Below, piece after piece: positions 1 to 12,233 of a stretch of 64,000 nucleotides of DNA; the stretch's first letter is position 1, and each line of letters begins with the position of its first letter. The position numbers and the translations under genes are program-made. The notes beneath the pieces were generated by a model that saw only the letters and a list, made by a program, of their open reading frames with translations, did not search any database and had not been told where the DNA came from. This stretch comes from Datnioides undecimradiatus. Its lineage: Eukaryota > Chordata > Actinopteri > Lobotiformes > Datnioididae. Where the stretch lies: assembly GCA_008933995.1 (NCBI GenBank), contig WARS01000015.1:1646001-1710000 (forward strand), written 5' to 3'.

Positions 1-1753
1 ACAGCAGTATGGAGACGTGGCAGAGACTCTAATTAGACGGGCCTAAGTGTGCTGAACTGAGGGAGAACCCTGGAGCGCGAGCAAACGCTGCTCAGCCCCC
101 CTACAAACAGAGCGGGAGGAGACCCCCAGCAGTAATTACAACGTTTCACAAACCAAGCAAGACACCTCCAGGAAGTTTTCAATCAGAAAAATCCTCTTCC
201 ACTCACTGGGGAGCTGGAGAGGAGCTGCATTTCATTAGCCCTCACCATAGGGTCCTTTTAAAGAAGGGGGGATTAAGCTTTGACTGGGGGAGGTCATCTT
301 GTTGCGTCTGCTCTAATGGCATGCCTTCAACTGTGATTCAGCATTGTTGGCAGAACTACGGCAGACACGGTATCTCCAGGGGAAAACTGCAACATCTCAA
401 TAAAGATTATGTGAAATCACTCCAGTGCTCATAATGGGGATAAATATGAAAACACCTCTCAAATTCACACTCACCCATCATACCTGAGCTGTTTAAAAAG
501 CTGTAAGCTGCATTAAAGTGTCAACTTTCCTGACTGCCTGCAAATTAACGACAGAATTAAATTTTGTGTTTTGATAGAATGGGAGTAACGCCAGAGTCAT
601 TATGTACAACTTTAACGTGAAGTAATTCTTGGAGTTAAGATATCCATTTGGTTAAAAAAAAAGGACTTTGAACAGAACATTAACAGATGTATTGTATGCT
701 AATGATGCTCAGTGCAGGTAACTTGAGAAGCAGTGTCACGGCGACACTGTTTTCGGCAGTTGGATACTCGGTTTTATAAGATGACATGATATTCTGATTG
801 TCAGTCTTTCGTGTGCTCGTACTTGCAGTGTGTGCCGCTGGAAACTCCTGTAGCGATTTAGAGTTTTGAAACACATAAACATTCGAGTGATGGATTTACT
901 TCTGAACACACATTGCGTCTTTAGTGACTTGGCGCTAAATCACAAAAATGTTCTGTTGTTAAAATGTCAAACATGGTTAAAAGCGCTATTTTTCCAATGC
1001 TTTGCGCTATAATATTTATGCTAGCTGAAACTAGCTCAGAACATTGAGCTCTGAATGGGACAATGTTTGAAGTAGTGCTCCCAAGAGAAGTTAGGATTAA
1101 TGAGGGAACCTCGGTTACTTCAGCTGTCCCGACATTGCTGCTGTAGGTGTAGTTTTGCTGGCCACCTTTCCAACTTCGGAGGCCAAGCAAAGCATTTTCT
1201 GTTAAAACCTTGGCTGTCAGCGCTTCCAAGAGACAATGAAAGTTTTGAGGTTATCCAAAAAAAAAAAAAAAAGCGCTTCAGCTGAGGAACACCCACAAAG
1301 AAACTGAAGATGCCATATCTGTCCTTTCACACTCGACCACAAAACAATGGAGCAGCGCAAACATGGTGGGCACAGCCAAGCTGACATTATACTATAAGGA
1401 TGTGTTTCGTGATTACTATAATTTTGTAGGTGTTTATGAGAAGCTATAGTTGGCTATGTACAAGATAACTCACCACAAATGTAAATATTAATGAACTGAA
1501 GAAACAATTTTCTGCTATCTATAAATGATCTACAAAAATGTATTTGAGTATAACCATTCAGTGTGACTACAAAAGAGTAAGTTCCACAGCATATGTAATG
1601 CACTGTATTCATAAACACAACGGTGTCTTCAACTAAAGCTTTTGTCACTGCTCTGTGTCTTTAGAGTGCGAGCACGTGAGTATTTGTGTGTGACAGCAAT
1701 GGTGTGAAGGCACTCTCACCTGTCTCAAGCCAGAAGCATGCCAAAGACTCTCT

Positions 1754-1756
<3 letters not shown>

Positions 1757-1787
<31 letters not shown>
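1757..1787. repeat. (AC)n microsatellite
   Basis: An uninterrupted run of about 15 AC units. It generates the overlapping low-complexity reading frames on both strands here, so none of those is a gene. Confidence 0.95.
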
Positions 1788-1789
<2 letters not shown>

Positions 1790-2639
1790 TGCATATACAC
1801 ACTGTGCCATGCATCCCGGAAAACAGATGTGCGAGGAACAACGCTGCATCAATTATCCAACCAACTTCACTCAGTAAATTAGAAAGGGATAATTATGTCG
1901 TACTTATTTTTCTGCCGTGTCTCTCTTTTTCACCTTTTTTCGTTTTGGCATGGGTAGTGGCAGTTGTCATGGAGTGCATGTAAAATCATCTGTGCAGGTA
2001 CAAAATGTCTAATCTATGCTTTTCCTGTTGGGATTAGCTAAGGATGCTGTGGTATGGCTGTCACAAAGTATTAGGGAGGCAAAAAGAGGAACAGTAGCAA
2101 TATGGGACACCTACAACTTTCCTGCCAGACCAAATTCAGTATATATATAAAAAGTTTCAAAAATATGTAACACCACCTCAGATACTGGTTTGCACAGCAG
2201 TGGAATAATTAAAGAAAACACATCTCAAAATGATGTTTATTATTATATAAATTTAAATTATGTACTATTGATAAATGCACATATAACTCCCTATTCTTAT
2301 ACATATATCTGTAGTATTCTGTATTATATGCTAACATCTGAAACATGAATTTATATTAGCTTTATCTGCTCCTCCTCACTAAACCCACATGCTTCTACTT
2401 CACCGCAGAGATGGTAATTACAATCACACTAAACAGGCTTGAACCGTATCAAAAATTAATTAATATCAAATTTATTTGGGTTATCCATTGCTAAAACACA
2501 TGGTTTTTGCATGCTAATGCCACATATTTTGAAGCATCCCTGCAATTCAATTACTTGGGAATATCATTAAAGGCAACAAATTTACAGTTTAATTTGTGTG
2601 GACTATTTAAGTCGCTCCAGAGCTACAGAATCCCCTTCC

Positions 2640-2745
2640 TCTGTAAGTGGATTAATTAATTTGAATCAATAAAGTCTCTTAGTCGGGTTGCACCACTCCC
2701 TCAAAAAATAACTAACTCCGCACAAAGCCTTATCAGCTGCAGCGG
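2640..2745. promoter_or_regulatory. Candidate regulatory block with GATA/E-box composite
   Basis: This is a non-repetitive block with an ATTAATTAAT homeodomain-type core at 2651-2660 and, 70 bp on, CTTATCAGCTG at 2729-2739. On the minus strand the latter reads CAGCTGATAAG, an E-box fused directly to a GATA site. Motif grouping is the only evidence; conservation could not be tested. Confidence 0.2.
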
Positions 2746-3270
2746 AGGTCCAAGCCCTTGCTTTTCAGCTCAAGCAGGAAGTTTTGCTGAGACAATTACT
2801 AGCCGAAGATTTCCGTGCTGTCTTTTGCTCTTTCAGCTTCTTAAATTTGTGCAGTGTTAATTTGTTTGTGCGCTTGTTTTTGCAGCATGTTTTGTTTCGT
2901 GATATTGCATTTATATAGGCAATATTGAGTCTATACATGCAGACCTCTTTGTATTCACTCTGCACAAAACAATTTTTGTATATTTACAGGAGTACCTCTA
3001 TATTTTAAAACTAGTGTTCCTACTCATGTCTGTAGTAAGAACTGCATCCCCACGTTAGCTTAAATATAAATCACCATCTAAAAAAAATGAAATATTAGAG
3101 ATCCAAGGCTTTAAATCTTTGTAGAGTCAGCCTGTGTTTGTTTATGAGTCTATTAGAAGAACAAAACCAACAAAAACAAAAAGGTTTGGCATCAACGGCA
3201 GAGGAGGAATATGACTTGAGGGTTTAATTTTAATTACACAGAATGCATCACATTAAAATGATCATGCATT

Positions 3271-3355
3271 AATGTTTGACAGTTTACTTTAATCACACTT
3301 CCAGTTTCCTAATGACCCCGTGGAGTTCAGTGCAAGATATGCACAAACATTTCTT
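3271..3355 (+). repeat. Local repeat unit, copy 1 of 3
   Basis: This is the first of three diverged copies of a unit of about 85-105 bp. The shared order is a TTGACAGT core, then a run like TACTTTAATCA, then TTCCTAATGACC, then TGGnGTTC, then ATGCACA. Copy 1 departs most from the others after the ATGCACA block. The unit is not coding and I do not recognise it as a named transposon or SINE. Confidence 0.75.
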
Positions 3356-3545
3356 AGTTCCCATTCATTAGCGTACAAAAAATGCATCTCTGACTTTATT
3401 TGAAATGTAACTTATTGTCTAAAAATGACCAAAATATCCAAGATAACATAAAAACATGAATACATTTAAAGAGGCTAAACATTTTTTTAGGGTCATCCCA
3501 TGTTTGATTGACTAAAAGATGTATGTAAATAGGAGCACAGTATAA

Positions 3546-3650
3546 TTTGATGGCAATAATGGTTGACAGTATACTTAAATTACAGTTCCTGTTTCCTAAT
3601 GACCACATGGTGTTCACTGATGGGCATGCACAAACACATCTTATTAGCTT
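3546..3650 (+). repeat. Local repeat unit, copy 2 of 3
   Basis: The second copy shares TGGCAATAATG at its start, TTGACAGTATACTT, TTTCCTAATGACC, ATGGTGTTC and CTTATTAG near its end. It is closest to copy 3, and resemblance may continue weakly past 3650 (a TTCAGC...ACACTCAGGAA stretch against TCAGCACTGAGAACAC in copy 3). The TTGACAGT cores of copies 1 and 2 are about 287 bp apart. Confidence 0.75.
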
Positions 3651-4140
3651 TGACTTAGTTTTCAGCCTGAATTCAGCAACACTCAGGAATCACCACTGCG
3701 TATCTGTACTCCAGCAGCTTTCATACAGAGACATGATGTACAGAGCAGCACATCTCAGCTCATTTTGTGATCTTCTCTCTCTTTTAATGTGTGACCAGGA
3801 GATAAACAAAAGTGGGTGCAGGTTACAAACAAACAGCATCTCCCTTTTTTCCTCCCCGTACTTCATTATATTGTGATATTGTGTTGCACTCTAATCTTTT
3901 ATGAATATATGTATCTAATCAATACATAGATATATCATTAGATTAGAGAGGGAGAGAGAAAGACGTATAAATAATTATACAATTTAAGATTGAACATGAG
4001 ATGTTAATAACATTTCTCTATAGTATAGATAGTGTTGAACAGTAGAACGACAAAATAATGACCAACTCATCCAAGTTCATCGTGTGTTTGATGATCCGTG
4101 CTCCTATTCAAGTCTAAAAAAAAGTAGGTCCCAATAAGAT

Positions 4141-4245
4141 TTGAGGGCAATAATGTTTGACAGTATACTTTAATCATACTTCCCGTTTGGTAATGACCCC
4201 ATGGTGTTCGGTGACGGGTATGCACAGTGATTTCTTATTAGCCAT
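4141..4245 (+). repeat. Local repeat unit, copy 3 of 3
   Basis: The third copy has GGGCAATAATGTTTGACAGT at its start and the same TAATGACCCCATGGTGTTC block and TTCTTATTAG end. It lies about 594 bp after copy 2, roughly twice the 287 bp between copies 1 and 2. This suggests an old tandem array of about 290-297 bp units with one member eroded near 3.85 kb. Confidence 0.75.
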
Positions 4246-7200
4246 TTAGGTTTGAGTCAGCACTGAGAACACCCCATAATCATTAAAATAGATATTATTA
4301 TTTTCATTAAGGTAGTATTTATGGCATAGTTATTGTTAAATTAGAAAGGTGTATATGATGATCTATTGTAACAGTTATATTTCCCAAACAGTTACAATTA
4401 CAATTATAGCAGATACAGTGCGTTCTGGTAGTGATTAAATAATATTTATTTTCTTCAAGTTCAACGTCATCGTATCCTATGACTTACTAATTACTAATTT
4501 TATTACTGAGTACAGTGGGACTGTAGATACAAGTTGATATTAGAATATGGGATATGCTAGCTGGTAGCATGTTTTAGCCCTTAAATAAGAAAGAAAGGCA
4601 TAAAAGAAAGAAGTTAAGTTGTCACGGCAGTAGATGCATAGAGCATGGGATTGATGATTGAGTGTAAGACAAAGTGTGTTGGGTAAAAATCTAAAGTTTT
4701 ATTAACCAACCAAACACTTCCCTGTGCTGATCCTCTGCTATGGTTGCATGGTCTCGCATCTTTGCTCGCACTAAATTGAATTCCACTCAGAAAAAGTGAC
4801 ATCATTTGAGTTTCTGGTGCGCTCATTATGGGGTGGCTTCAATGAGCAAACTACTCAAGGATGTAGAAATCTGGGCATTTCTCACCTTCTCTTCTTAAAG
4901 TCTGATGGAAGTGGGGGATGTGGGCAGAGCAACTGCCTGCTCCAAGCCAAAAGATGTTTAAAAAAAAAATCTGGACGCATTACCGAAACATCAAACTTTT
5001 TGACGGGATGGAAAATAGAACATTATTTTGTTACTGAGTTGAATTGCAAGTAAAGCTTAAGAATATATGGAAACCACTCACCACTTGACAGGTTTTGTGC
5101 TAAACAGCAGGAGACCGAGTTGCTCGATGAGTCACTATGACTACCCTGCAATGTAAAATTCATGTAAAGAACAATATTCAGCCTCCACATGTCAGTGTTA
5201 AACATTGGTTTTGCTGTTTTAGTGTCATTTTACATTATTGGAAAAGCATAAAAGTGCCTTGCTACGCCTTAACACATAAAACAGCTCCACTGGATTACTT
5301 CACATTTCTGCGCGCTCGTGTTCATGGCGCATTTGATTCCTACTTTCAATTAAGGATTTAGAACAGCTGTCTCTAAACATAAAGATTATATTGTGTGATT
5401 TGTGTCGACTTTCTCTTCTGGTTTCTGAGAGGAAAGCCCAGTTTAGTTTGGATACTCGCAGAAGAGTGTGTCTGAAAATAGTGTTGACAGATGACTCTTA
5501 TTCATAGCCAGTCAGCGGGTGTTTTGAACAGTGTGAGAACAGAATGTTCATCAGTGCATTGGCTCTGTGTATATACTGAATCGACAGGTAGCAACATTAT
5601 CTTATATTAGTTTATATATATAAATATACTGTACACACAGTGTATATGTATTAATGCATACACTATGTCTTTTTTCCCCTCCCTCTCTCTCACTCTCACT
5701 CTCTCTCTCACTCCTTCCTTCAACAGTGGTGAGGAATCTGATGCAGAGGTGTTGCATTTCTGTTTGTGTGAGTGTCTGTCAGAAGTCCAGTTGGGAGAAT
5801 CTGAACAGCTACGCTTGTCCTCAAACAGAAAGCTGTTCGACACGAAAGGCTGATAACAGGAAGCATTATTTATCAGATAACCCAAGCCAGCGTGTGTGCG
5901 CAGGATCTGAGGACAGGAGTACTATGAGGGGGGGGGGATAGAAGTTTTGATGAGGATGAGATCAATGAAGTGATGTGCGCTGTGCAAAAATGGCCCAAGG
6001 CAGTGTTTGTCTCGCTCTCTCTTTCTTTTGTAGGCCGTAGATGTATTTCATGTTGCGGTTGGAAATTTGTATTGTTAATAAATTACTATTTCCCTCCATT
6101 CATGCCTATTCTGCCTTTTATTTTCAGCCTAAGGTAAAGATATCCTTCGCTTTTTTGCTTACTTTTTAACCAAAACACAGGCCTTGGCGAAATTATACTT
6201 GTCACTCAGCAATATTGAACTTCCTATGAGAAATAAGGAGTGACACTAAATATAACATGGAGCATTGGTTTAAACTCCTCTAAACAGATGGTTACAAAAG
6301 AGGAGCTGTTTTCTGATGGGGAGACCATGTGTTTGCCTTTTTAAATTGTCACATCTGTGTTGTAAAGCTGCAGCCAAACCTGCTCCAGAGGAAGAAAATG
6401 AAAGACATAAGAATATCAGTGGATGTCCTCCACTTTCAGAAGGATACGCAGACCCCACTGAATAAAAGGAAAAAGAAAAAAAAAAACATGTTTACAAAGA
6501 GCAGATATTGACTTTAAGTCGTAAATTGCCGTAGCTGCAGTGGCTCTGTGATGTTTACTATTGAGGGCACATCAGCCAAATGGTGAGATGCATGAAAAAC
6601 AACATCCTGTCTTAAAAGCTGATTAATTGCCTGAAATAAATAATAAAAATGTTAGTTATAAAAATGCAATTAATGCATTTATCATGGGTATTACATTACA
6701 GATATGCATTTCATCGAAAGTGTTGCCTTTTTTCCACTAGAATGAAACCTTTCGCACATTTCTCTATTTGCACTTTTAGAGCAGATGAAATGCGTCTTGA
6801 TGTGCTGGCCTTGGCTCTGGCTCACTCTCAGAGCTGATGGATTGGATCAGGTATTTGAGTCAAAACCAAGGACACATGTTCCATTTTAACAGAGCTCTTA
6901 GATCTATCCTAATGAGTCTGAAACCACAAGCCAATGCTGTTTGATTTGCCAGCAGAATTGAAGCATCACATTTGTTCATAACAAAGCTGCATTAACTAAT
7001 CAGTCTGTGTGTGTATGTGTGTTTGACCAATCTTTGAAAATTACTGTGGCAGTGATTGCCACTGATCTCTTATTTTTGTCCTTGGAGAAGCATTTAAAAT
7101 GTTATTTACATTGTCATTGCCAGGCAATCAAACTGATTACGTCTTCATTTCTCCTAATGATGCTTCTAAAAGTCTAACTTTTTGCAGGTAACTACTAAAG

Positions 7201-8713
7201 ACACAGTCATTAGGGACTTACGTGTGCCACTTACATAATAATTACATATACAGGTTACTATATTTGCAAATGTAAATGCAATTGAATGTGAGAAATTGGG
7301 CTGCAAAGCATCTAGTCATGCAGTATATTTTTCAATTAATTTTAGGTCCAAGAAGAAAAGATGAAAAAACATAGAAAGCAGTGGGTGACCTGCGCCATTC
7401 ACTGTCCTTTTACTGCAGGTGCTTTTTTTCAGTTAGGAGAGTGGTGGGCAGTTGGGCACTTTAACCTAAAACACTGTAATGGGTGACGACTCAGGGTTAT
7501 ACTGGCACTCCACATCCATCTACTCAGAACAGCACTACCAGAAACTAAACTCAACCAAGAGCTGCCCTTTCAAAATGCTTTTACCCCTTAGTGGTTCTAC
7601 ACAAAGGTAGTAAGTCCTGGACTTGTGAAATGACAGAAAATCAATACTGAGAAGAATCTGAGTTACTGCAAGCACAAGTTAGCACTCTGTAGTACTACTC
7701 TTAGAATAACTAGTCAACCTGCGTACTGCCTAACCACCGTTAAAACAGTGTAAAACAGGAATGTTCCTATTCTGTCACTGTTTCCACAAATTGACAAAAT
7801 GCTTATTTTCATCCTGAGCCTGCAAGCTTGTACTCCCGCTTTGCAGGTATAAAGAATAAAGAAATACATGGTTATCAACAGACAGAAAACAACCATTAGT
7901 ACTTTTAATAATGATAGTGAAAATCCAGCCGGATGTGACCATAATCCACCAGCAGTGCCAGGGCATATGGAAGATCCAGAGACATGCCTCTCCATCTTGG
8001 TGGATCCATCTGTCAGTCTTTGGCGGTGCTTTGCTGCTTTCTCTGGCACATTTGACAGCCCCACGCCTCAACTAGATTAGAAAATTATACAAATGTAAGG
8101 GTGGAAAGGTGTAATTGAAGATGGCAAAAGGGCTGATTGGGAGACATTTAAATGATTATTCTCCAGTGTTCAACATGGAGGGCGTGTGGCACAGGCCACC
8201 GACAGAAACACTTTGAAATGATTACTGCTCCTGACAGGTGGATGACAAGTCTCTCCTTCTCTTTTTCCCTCTTTCCGCGAACCTATGCATACAGTGTCAG
8301 CGCACGTATGTATGTATGTATTCGTGTGCTAACTGTGCAAGGGTTTGTGTGCTTTATGTAAACATCTTTGCGTGTCTTTGCCTGCGTGCGTTTATAAGGA
8401 TGTGTGAATGTGCGCGTGACATGGCTGGCAGGCATGCATATAAGCCCTGCAGAGTTCTTTACTCGGAGCGATCACAAAGCAGAGTGTATTTACATCAGAC
8501 AGATTACAGCTCTTCCACCATGACAGCATCTAATGGAAGAAACAAGACACCTTTTAATGAAGACGCTAATTTAGGAAATATCACACTGTGCTCTGAAATA
8601 TAAATCAGAAATATAAATATGAATCAGAAGGAGATGTAACAGTGGAAGGAAGACATGGCCTGACACAGGGGATGCCCCACCTCATTTATTCTTGTAGACA
8701 CGTTCACGGTTTG

Positions 8714-8758
8714 AATTAAGGGGGTTAGGGGTGGGGGGTGGGGTCTTTCCCCTTAATT
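8714..8758. other. G-quadruplex motif inside a perfect inverted repeat
   Basis: Four G-runs (5, 4, 6 and 4 Gs at 8720-8724, 8728-8731, 8733-8738 and 8740-8743) are separated by loops of 3, 1 and 1 bases, a textbook quadruplex-forming pattern. The left arm AATTAAGGGG (8714-8723) is a perfect reverse complement of CCCCTTAATT (8749-8758). The first G-run can therefore pair in a hairpin or join a quadruplex, but not both. Function is unknown. Confidence 0.6.
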
Positions 8759-8884
8759 AAGATATTGATCCCTCGCAGAAAAAAACAACACCTGGTTGGA
8801 AGGGTCGAAACATTTATGTACCTTTGTCACCTGTAATTGTATTTATTACAATACAGGCATCTTATTTGTCCCTGAAATAATCTT

Positions 8885-9080
8885 GTCATGCGACGTCCGA
8901 CGCCCCTAAAGTGGACCATACCATTTCTTCACCTTGACCCTACGTCTTGGTTACGTCATTCCAGAGGTTTTGCGTCTTAATGTAAATTCAAACCCGCGTG
9001 CGTCGCGCAAGCCGAAGACGACTCTGTGGGCTAACGTAAGTAGCCAGATATCCAGCTGTCTTTATACACGTCGCTGTCTG
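8885..9080 (+). promoter_or_regulatory. CpG-dense patch, possible distal promoter
   Basis: CpG dinucleotides are much denser here than in the flanks, with many ACGTC-type words and a CREB/ATF-like TTACGTCA at 8951-8958. A donor-like AAC|GTAAGT follows at 9034-9039. This could be a small CpG-island promoter with a first exon read rightwards, about 17 kb before the main promoter candidate. No TATA box was seen and transcription is not demonstrated. It could also be an isolated unmethylated element. Confidence 0.25.
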
Positions 9081-9130
9081 ACCCACGGAGTGTCTGAGTC
9101 ATGTTGTGTCAGCCTTTGTTACAGTTACGC

Positions 9131-9181
9131 TAATTAGCTAACAAGTTGCGGTTTGGCCAATTAGCAAACAAGTTACAGTTT
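9131..9181. repeat. Short tandem duplication
   Basis: Two imperfect copies of about 23-24 bp stand side by side: TAATTAGCTAACAAG... (9131-9154) and AATTAGCAAACAAG... (9159-9181), each ending in a GTTnCnGTTT-type block. A fragment (TAGCTAACTGAC) follows. It looks like a small replication-slippage duplication. Confidence 0.7.
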
Positions 9182-11559
9182 AGCTAACTGACATGGAGAA
9201 ATGCGTCGCTGTCAAGTCACTTGAACAACTCTTAAACCTCCACCTGCAATGCACAGAGCATGGCTGTATGCTCGTTTGCTTGCATGTGTGCAGGTAATAG
9301 TCTTTGGGAGATATATAGGAAATCACAGTTCGCATCAAGATAAACTCAAGATAGCTTACTACAACAAAACGTTTTCTCTTCTTGTACTATCCTCATCCCA
9401 TTCAAGTGAATGTGGATCTATATTGTATATGAATACAATACATCCAGTATAGATGGGCATTCTTTATAATGTCATTTGTATATGTGATATTCTTTTGCAC
9501 AGAACATTTTAACAAAGAGCTTCCCAAAATCCTCTCTTTTTAAACAAGTTGCAACTTCCCTTCAATTGCATGTGTGGCAGTCATACAGAATATGCCACAG
9601 CGAAACAACTGACATATCACTTTTTCCCCTGACATAGTCAGAAGTTTTCTATCTATGTGGTCTGAGTCAGAGTTGTGTTCTGTCATGTTAAATGCAGTTG
9701 ACAGAAGAGCCAGGCAACACCCTAAACCTCTGGCCTGAGACTTTGTTTTCCCTGGGCACCAAAGCACTGCGCTCCCTCAGGCTTTGGTCTGCTGCGAGCT
9801 GCAGACTGTGGCTGTTCCTCTATGTTCTCTCATGTCATACGTTTGACATACAATAAGGAAGCGTTACACCCGTTTGTCATCATAATCTCAAAGGGTGTAG
9901 CAAAGTATGGATACACCTCAGCCGTCACTACAGATACTCACAAAAGCTTCCTGAACTTTACATTACTGGGAATGCTGCAATGTGTATGCAAGAATAGAAA
10001 TTGTATTCTATCCCTTATTGACAGTAGCTCAGCAAAACATTTGGAAGTTACTACAAAAATTACGATTCTGTCATTCCATTCTTTTATACACAAAAAAGAT
10101 CTATATAGTGAAGCCTTTAACATGCCTTCATTTGTATGCGCAGGTAAACCACTGGACCCTAGTGCCGTGTGTGCCACCTGTGACACCAAATCTACACAGG
10201 ACTTAACTATAATACGTTTTGGTTTGTCACCCCACGTCATCAGATATATTTCAGTCCACATTTCATTAATTCATTTCAGACTGAGGTGAAGATTTTTAAA
10301 AACATTTGATTCCTAAGAATTCCGGGATATCTGAAACTTTATCTTAAACGCACCGGATTTCTAAAGCAAATTAAGAGCTAAGGCAAAATCACAAAGGCCT
10401 CTGATACTTGAGCTGTGAGATTTGTCAATGAAAGTGTCAGTATATCCAAAATAAATAGACCTTAGCTGTTAATGGTGATAAATGATCAGATGCTGGTGTC
10501 GCTAACGGAACCCATGCTTAAGAGAAATTGAAAATGAGCTACCAGAGTGATATATACAACACCGAAAATTGCAGGTTGGAAAAAATCAAGAGACTGTGAA
10601 CTCCCTGCAAGGTGTGTAACAAGGAGAAATGAGGAGAGCAAATGATTTCCCCTTAGAGTATGCCAATAACTCATGAAGTAGGATGATGTGGTGCACACAG
10701 GCATCACCGTTGGTTTCTTCTCATGAGCACGTAGAAATGTTGACTTGGTATATGATAGTTAAACTGCTTAAACACATTTCCATAAAAGATTGTTCTGCTT
10801 TATTCGCCCAAATTAAAAGGGTTTAAAAGGGTTTCGCCTATTTCTTTGTCATGAATGTAAGGATGTAGGATGGTATGCTGCCATAAACAGTGTCTGTCTG
10901 CCAATAATTGTGAGAAATACTGTAATGTCCCTTTTAACATCCCATCCAATTCAAAAATCTATATTCATTCAAGAGAATTGAAATTTCCCTTTATGTTGGC
11001 GTCTTTCATGTGGTCAGCAAAGGTTTGGTTCACCATATGGAGCAACAGTAATCATGAGACATGAAAGTTGTGGGCAGACATAAGAGCACTGTAATGTTAA
11101 TGGTAGACATATGCACTAATGTACAATCCACTAAGCAAATATACTGATAATTATTATCCTACATAGATTTCAATAACCCACAGTGGGTGCTTTCATGGAA
11201 ATTGAGTGATTTGTTATCCAAAGAAGCTCTCGATAGTTAAATGGACTGACGTAGCAGGTTATGGTATGTAATGTTCTGATTCAACAAGCTAAGGTTCAAC
11301 TCTTTGTGTGCTGATGCTAAATATAGCCTTACTTTGAAAAATACACTAATAGGCAATTGCTTGGCATGCTTTCAAAAGAAGTTGGGATCACGTACTGAGT
11401 TAATATGGCATTATTGAATAGAGTTAAGTCAGGTTCAAATGGCATCACGAGTTCATCACAGCCTCACTTCGCATTGGCTTTCAAGTCAAAACATGTGCCA
11501 CGGAGGTTTACTCAAGGGTGAAAATGTGCATAGAGCATTAAGAGGAGAAAATGAGAGTT

Positions 11560-11720
11560 AAAGCATTGAGATTTAATTGAGTGATGTGGCTGCACTGTGT
11601 CCAACGTCAGTGATTAAAAAACTTAAAGCGTGAATATTAATCAAGTGCTCATTTTTGATATTGAGCGTTCGGGCCAATCTACTTGTGAAAGCTTATGAAA
11701 TGTGGCTAATCAAGGAGTCA
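11560..11720. promoter_or_regulatory. Candidate homeodomain-rich regulatory block
   Basis: This is non-repetitive sequence rich in TAAT/ATTA-type words (TTTAATTGAG, GTGATTAAAA, TATTAATCAAG, GGCTAATCAAGG) and free of the simple repeats around it. That is typical of vertebrate developmental enhancers, but this is pattern resemblance only. No specific factor can be assigned. Confidence 0.15.
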
Positions 11721-12097
11721 TCCTATTTTTGCCCTTTTTTACTCTTTTGCTAATATCTTTGACGTTTCCCCTAAATTACAGATATGGGGCTGACGTTTCA
11801 ATTGGACCGCACGTCACTTTAAAGATGGTGCCCCAGGCCTTAGTTTGAATCACACCATGGTAAGAAGGAGACTATGGAGAGGGGAGCTTTTAATGCCACT
11901 TATAATAGTCTTTAGAGTTCTGAAATGTATTTTAATTTAATTATTTGATTATATTTCTATACAGCAAAAATGCTGTATATTACCTGCATTTTGTCAGTAG
12001 TCAATTACAGCCCATGCACAATGTGTGTGATTTGTATTCTGAATGCCTGATAATGGTTACAAGACTCATGTGTATTTCCTGTACAACTGTCCTTTAG

Positions 12098-12233
12098 GAA
12101 AAATGTCAGAGTGGACTTACAGAAGGAACAGTGTGGGATAAAGAGTTAGCCATGGCACCAGTCATAATCCACCCTTCAAAAGAGCCAGATGGGGAGGGTA
12201 AGGTTTCAGTCAAAATATTGCTTTTGGATTGAG
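12098..12233 (+). other. Exon-like non-coding segment (136 bp)
   Basis: The segment is bounded by a pyrimidine-rich acceptor ending CCTTTAG (12091-12097) and a near-perfect donor GAG|GTGAGTA at 12234. The only obvious ATG frame inside (starting at 12104) stops after 12 codons. If it is a real exon it is therefore untranslated, for example an alternative 5'UTR exon of mef2c or part of a lncRNA. Splice-site pairs like this also arise by chance in 25 kb of sequence. Confidence 0.15.

Noticed and set aside
9822..10289. Plus-strand frame of 155 residues with overlapping minus-strand frame
   Set aside because: Ordinary amino-acid composition, but no family, no supporting splice sites and an equally open opposite strand. 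Not enough to call a gene.
3060..11326. MEF2-consensus matches TTAAATATAA (3060), CTAAATATAA (6246) and CTAAATATAG (11317)
   Set aside because: They fit the degenerate consensus, but several such matches are expected in 64 kb of AT-rich DNA and they have no supporting context. Only the optimal site at 37036 was kept as a main finding.
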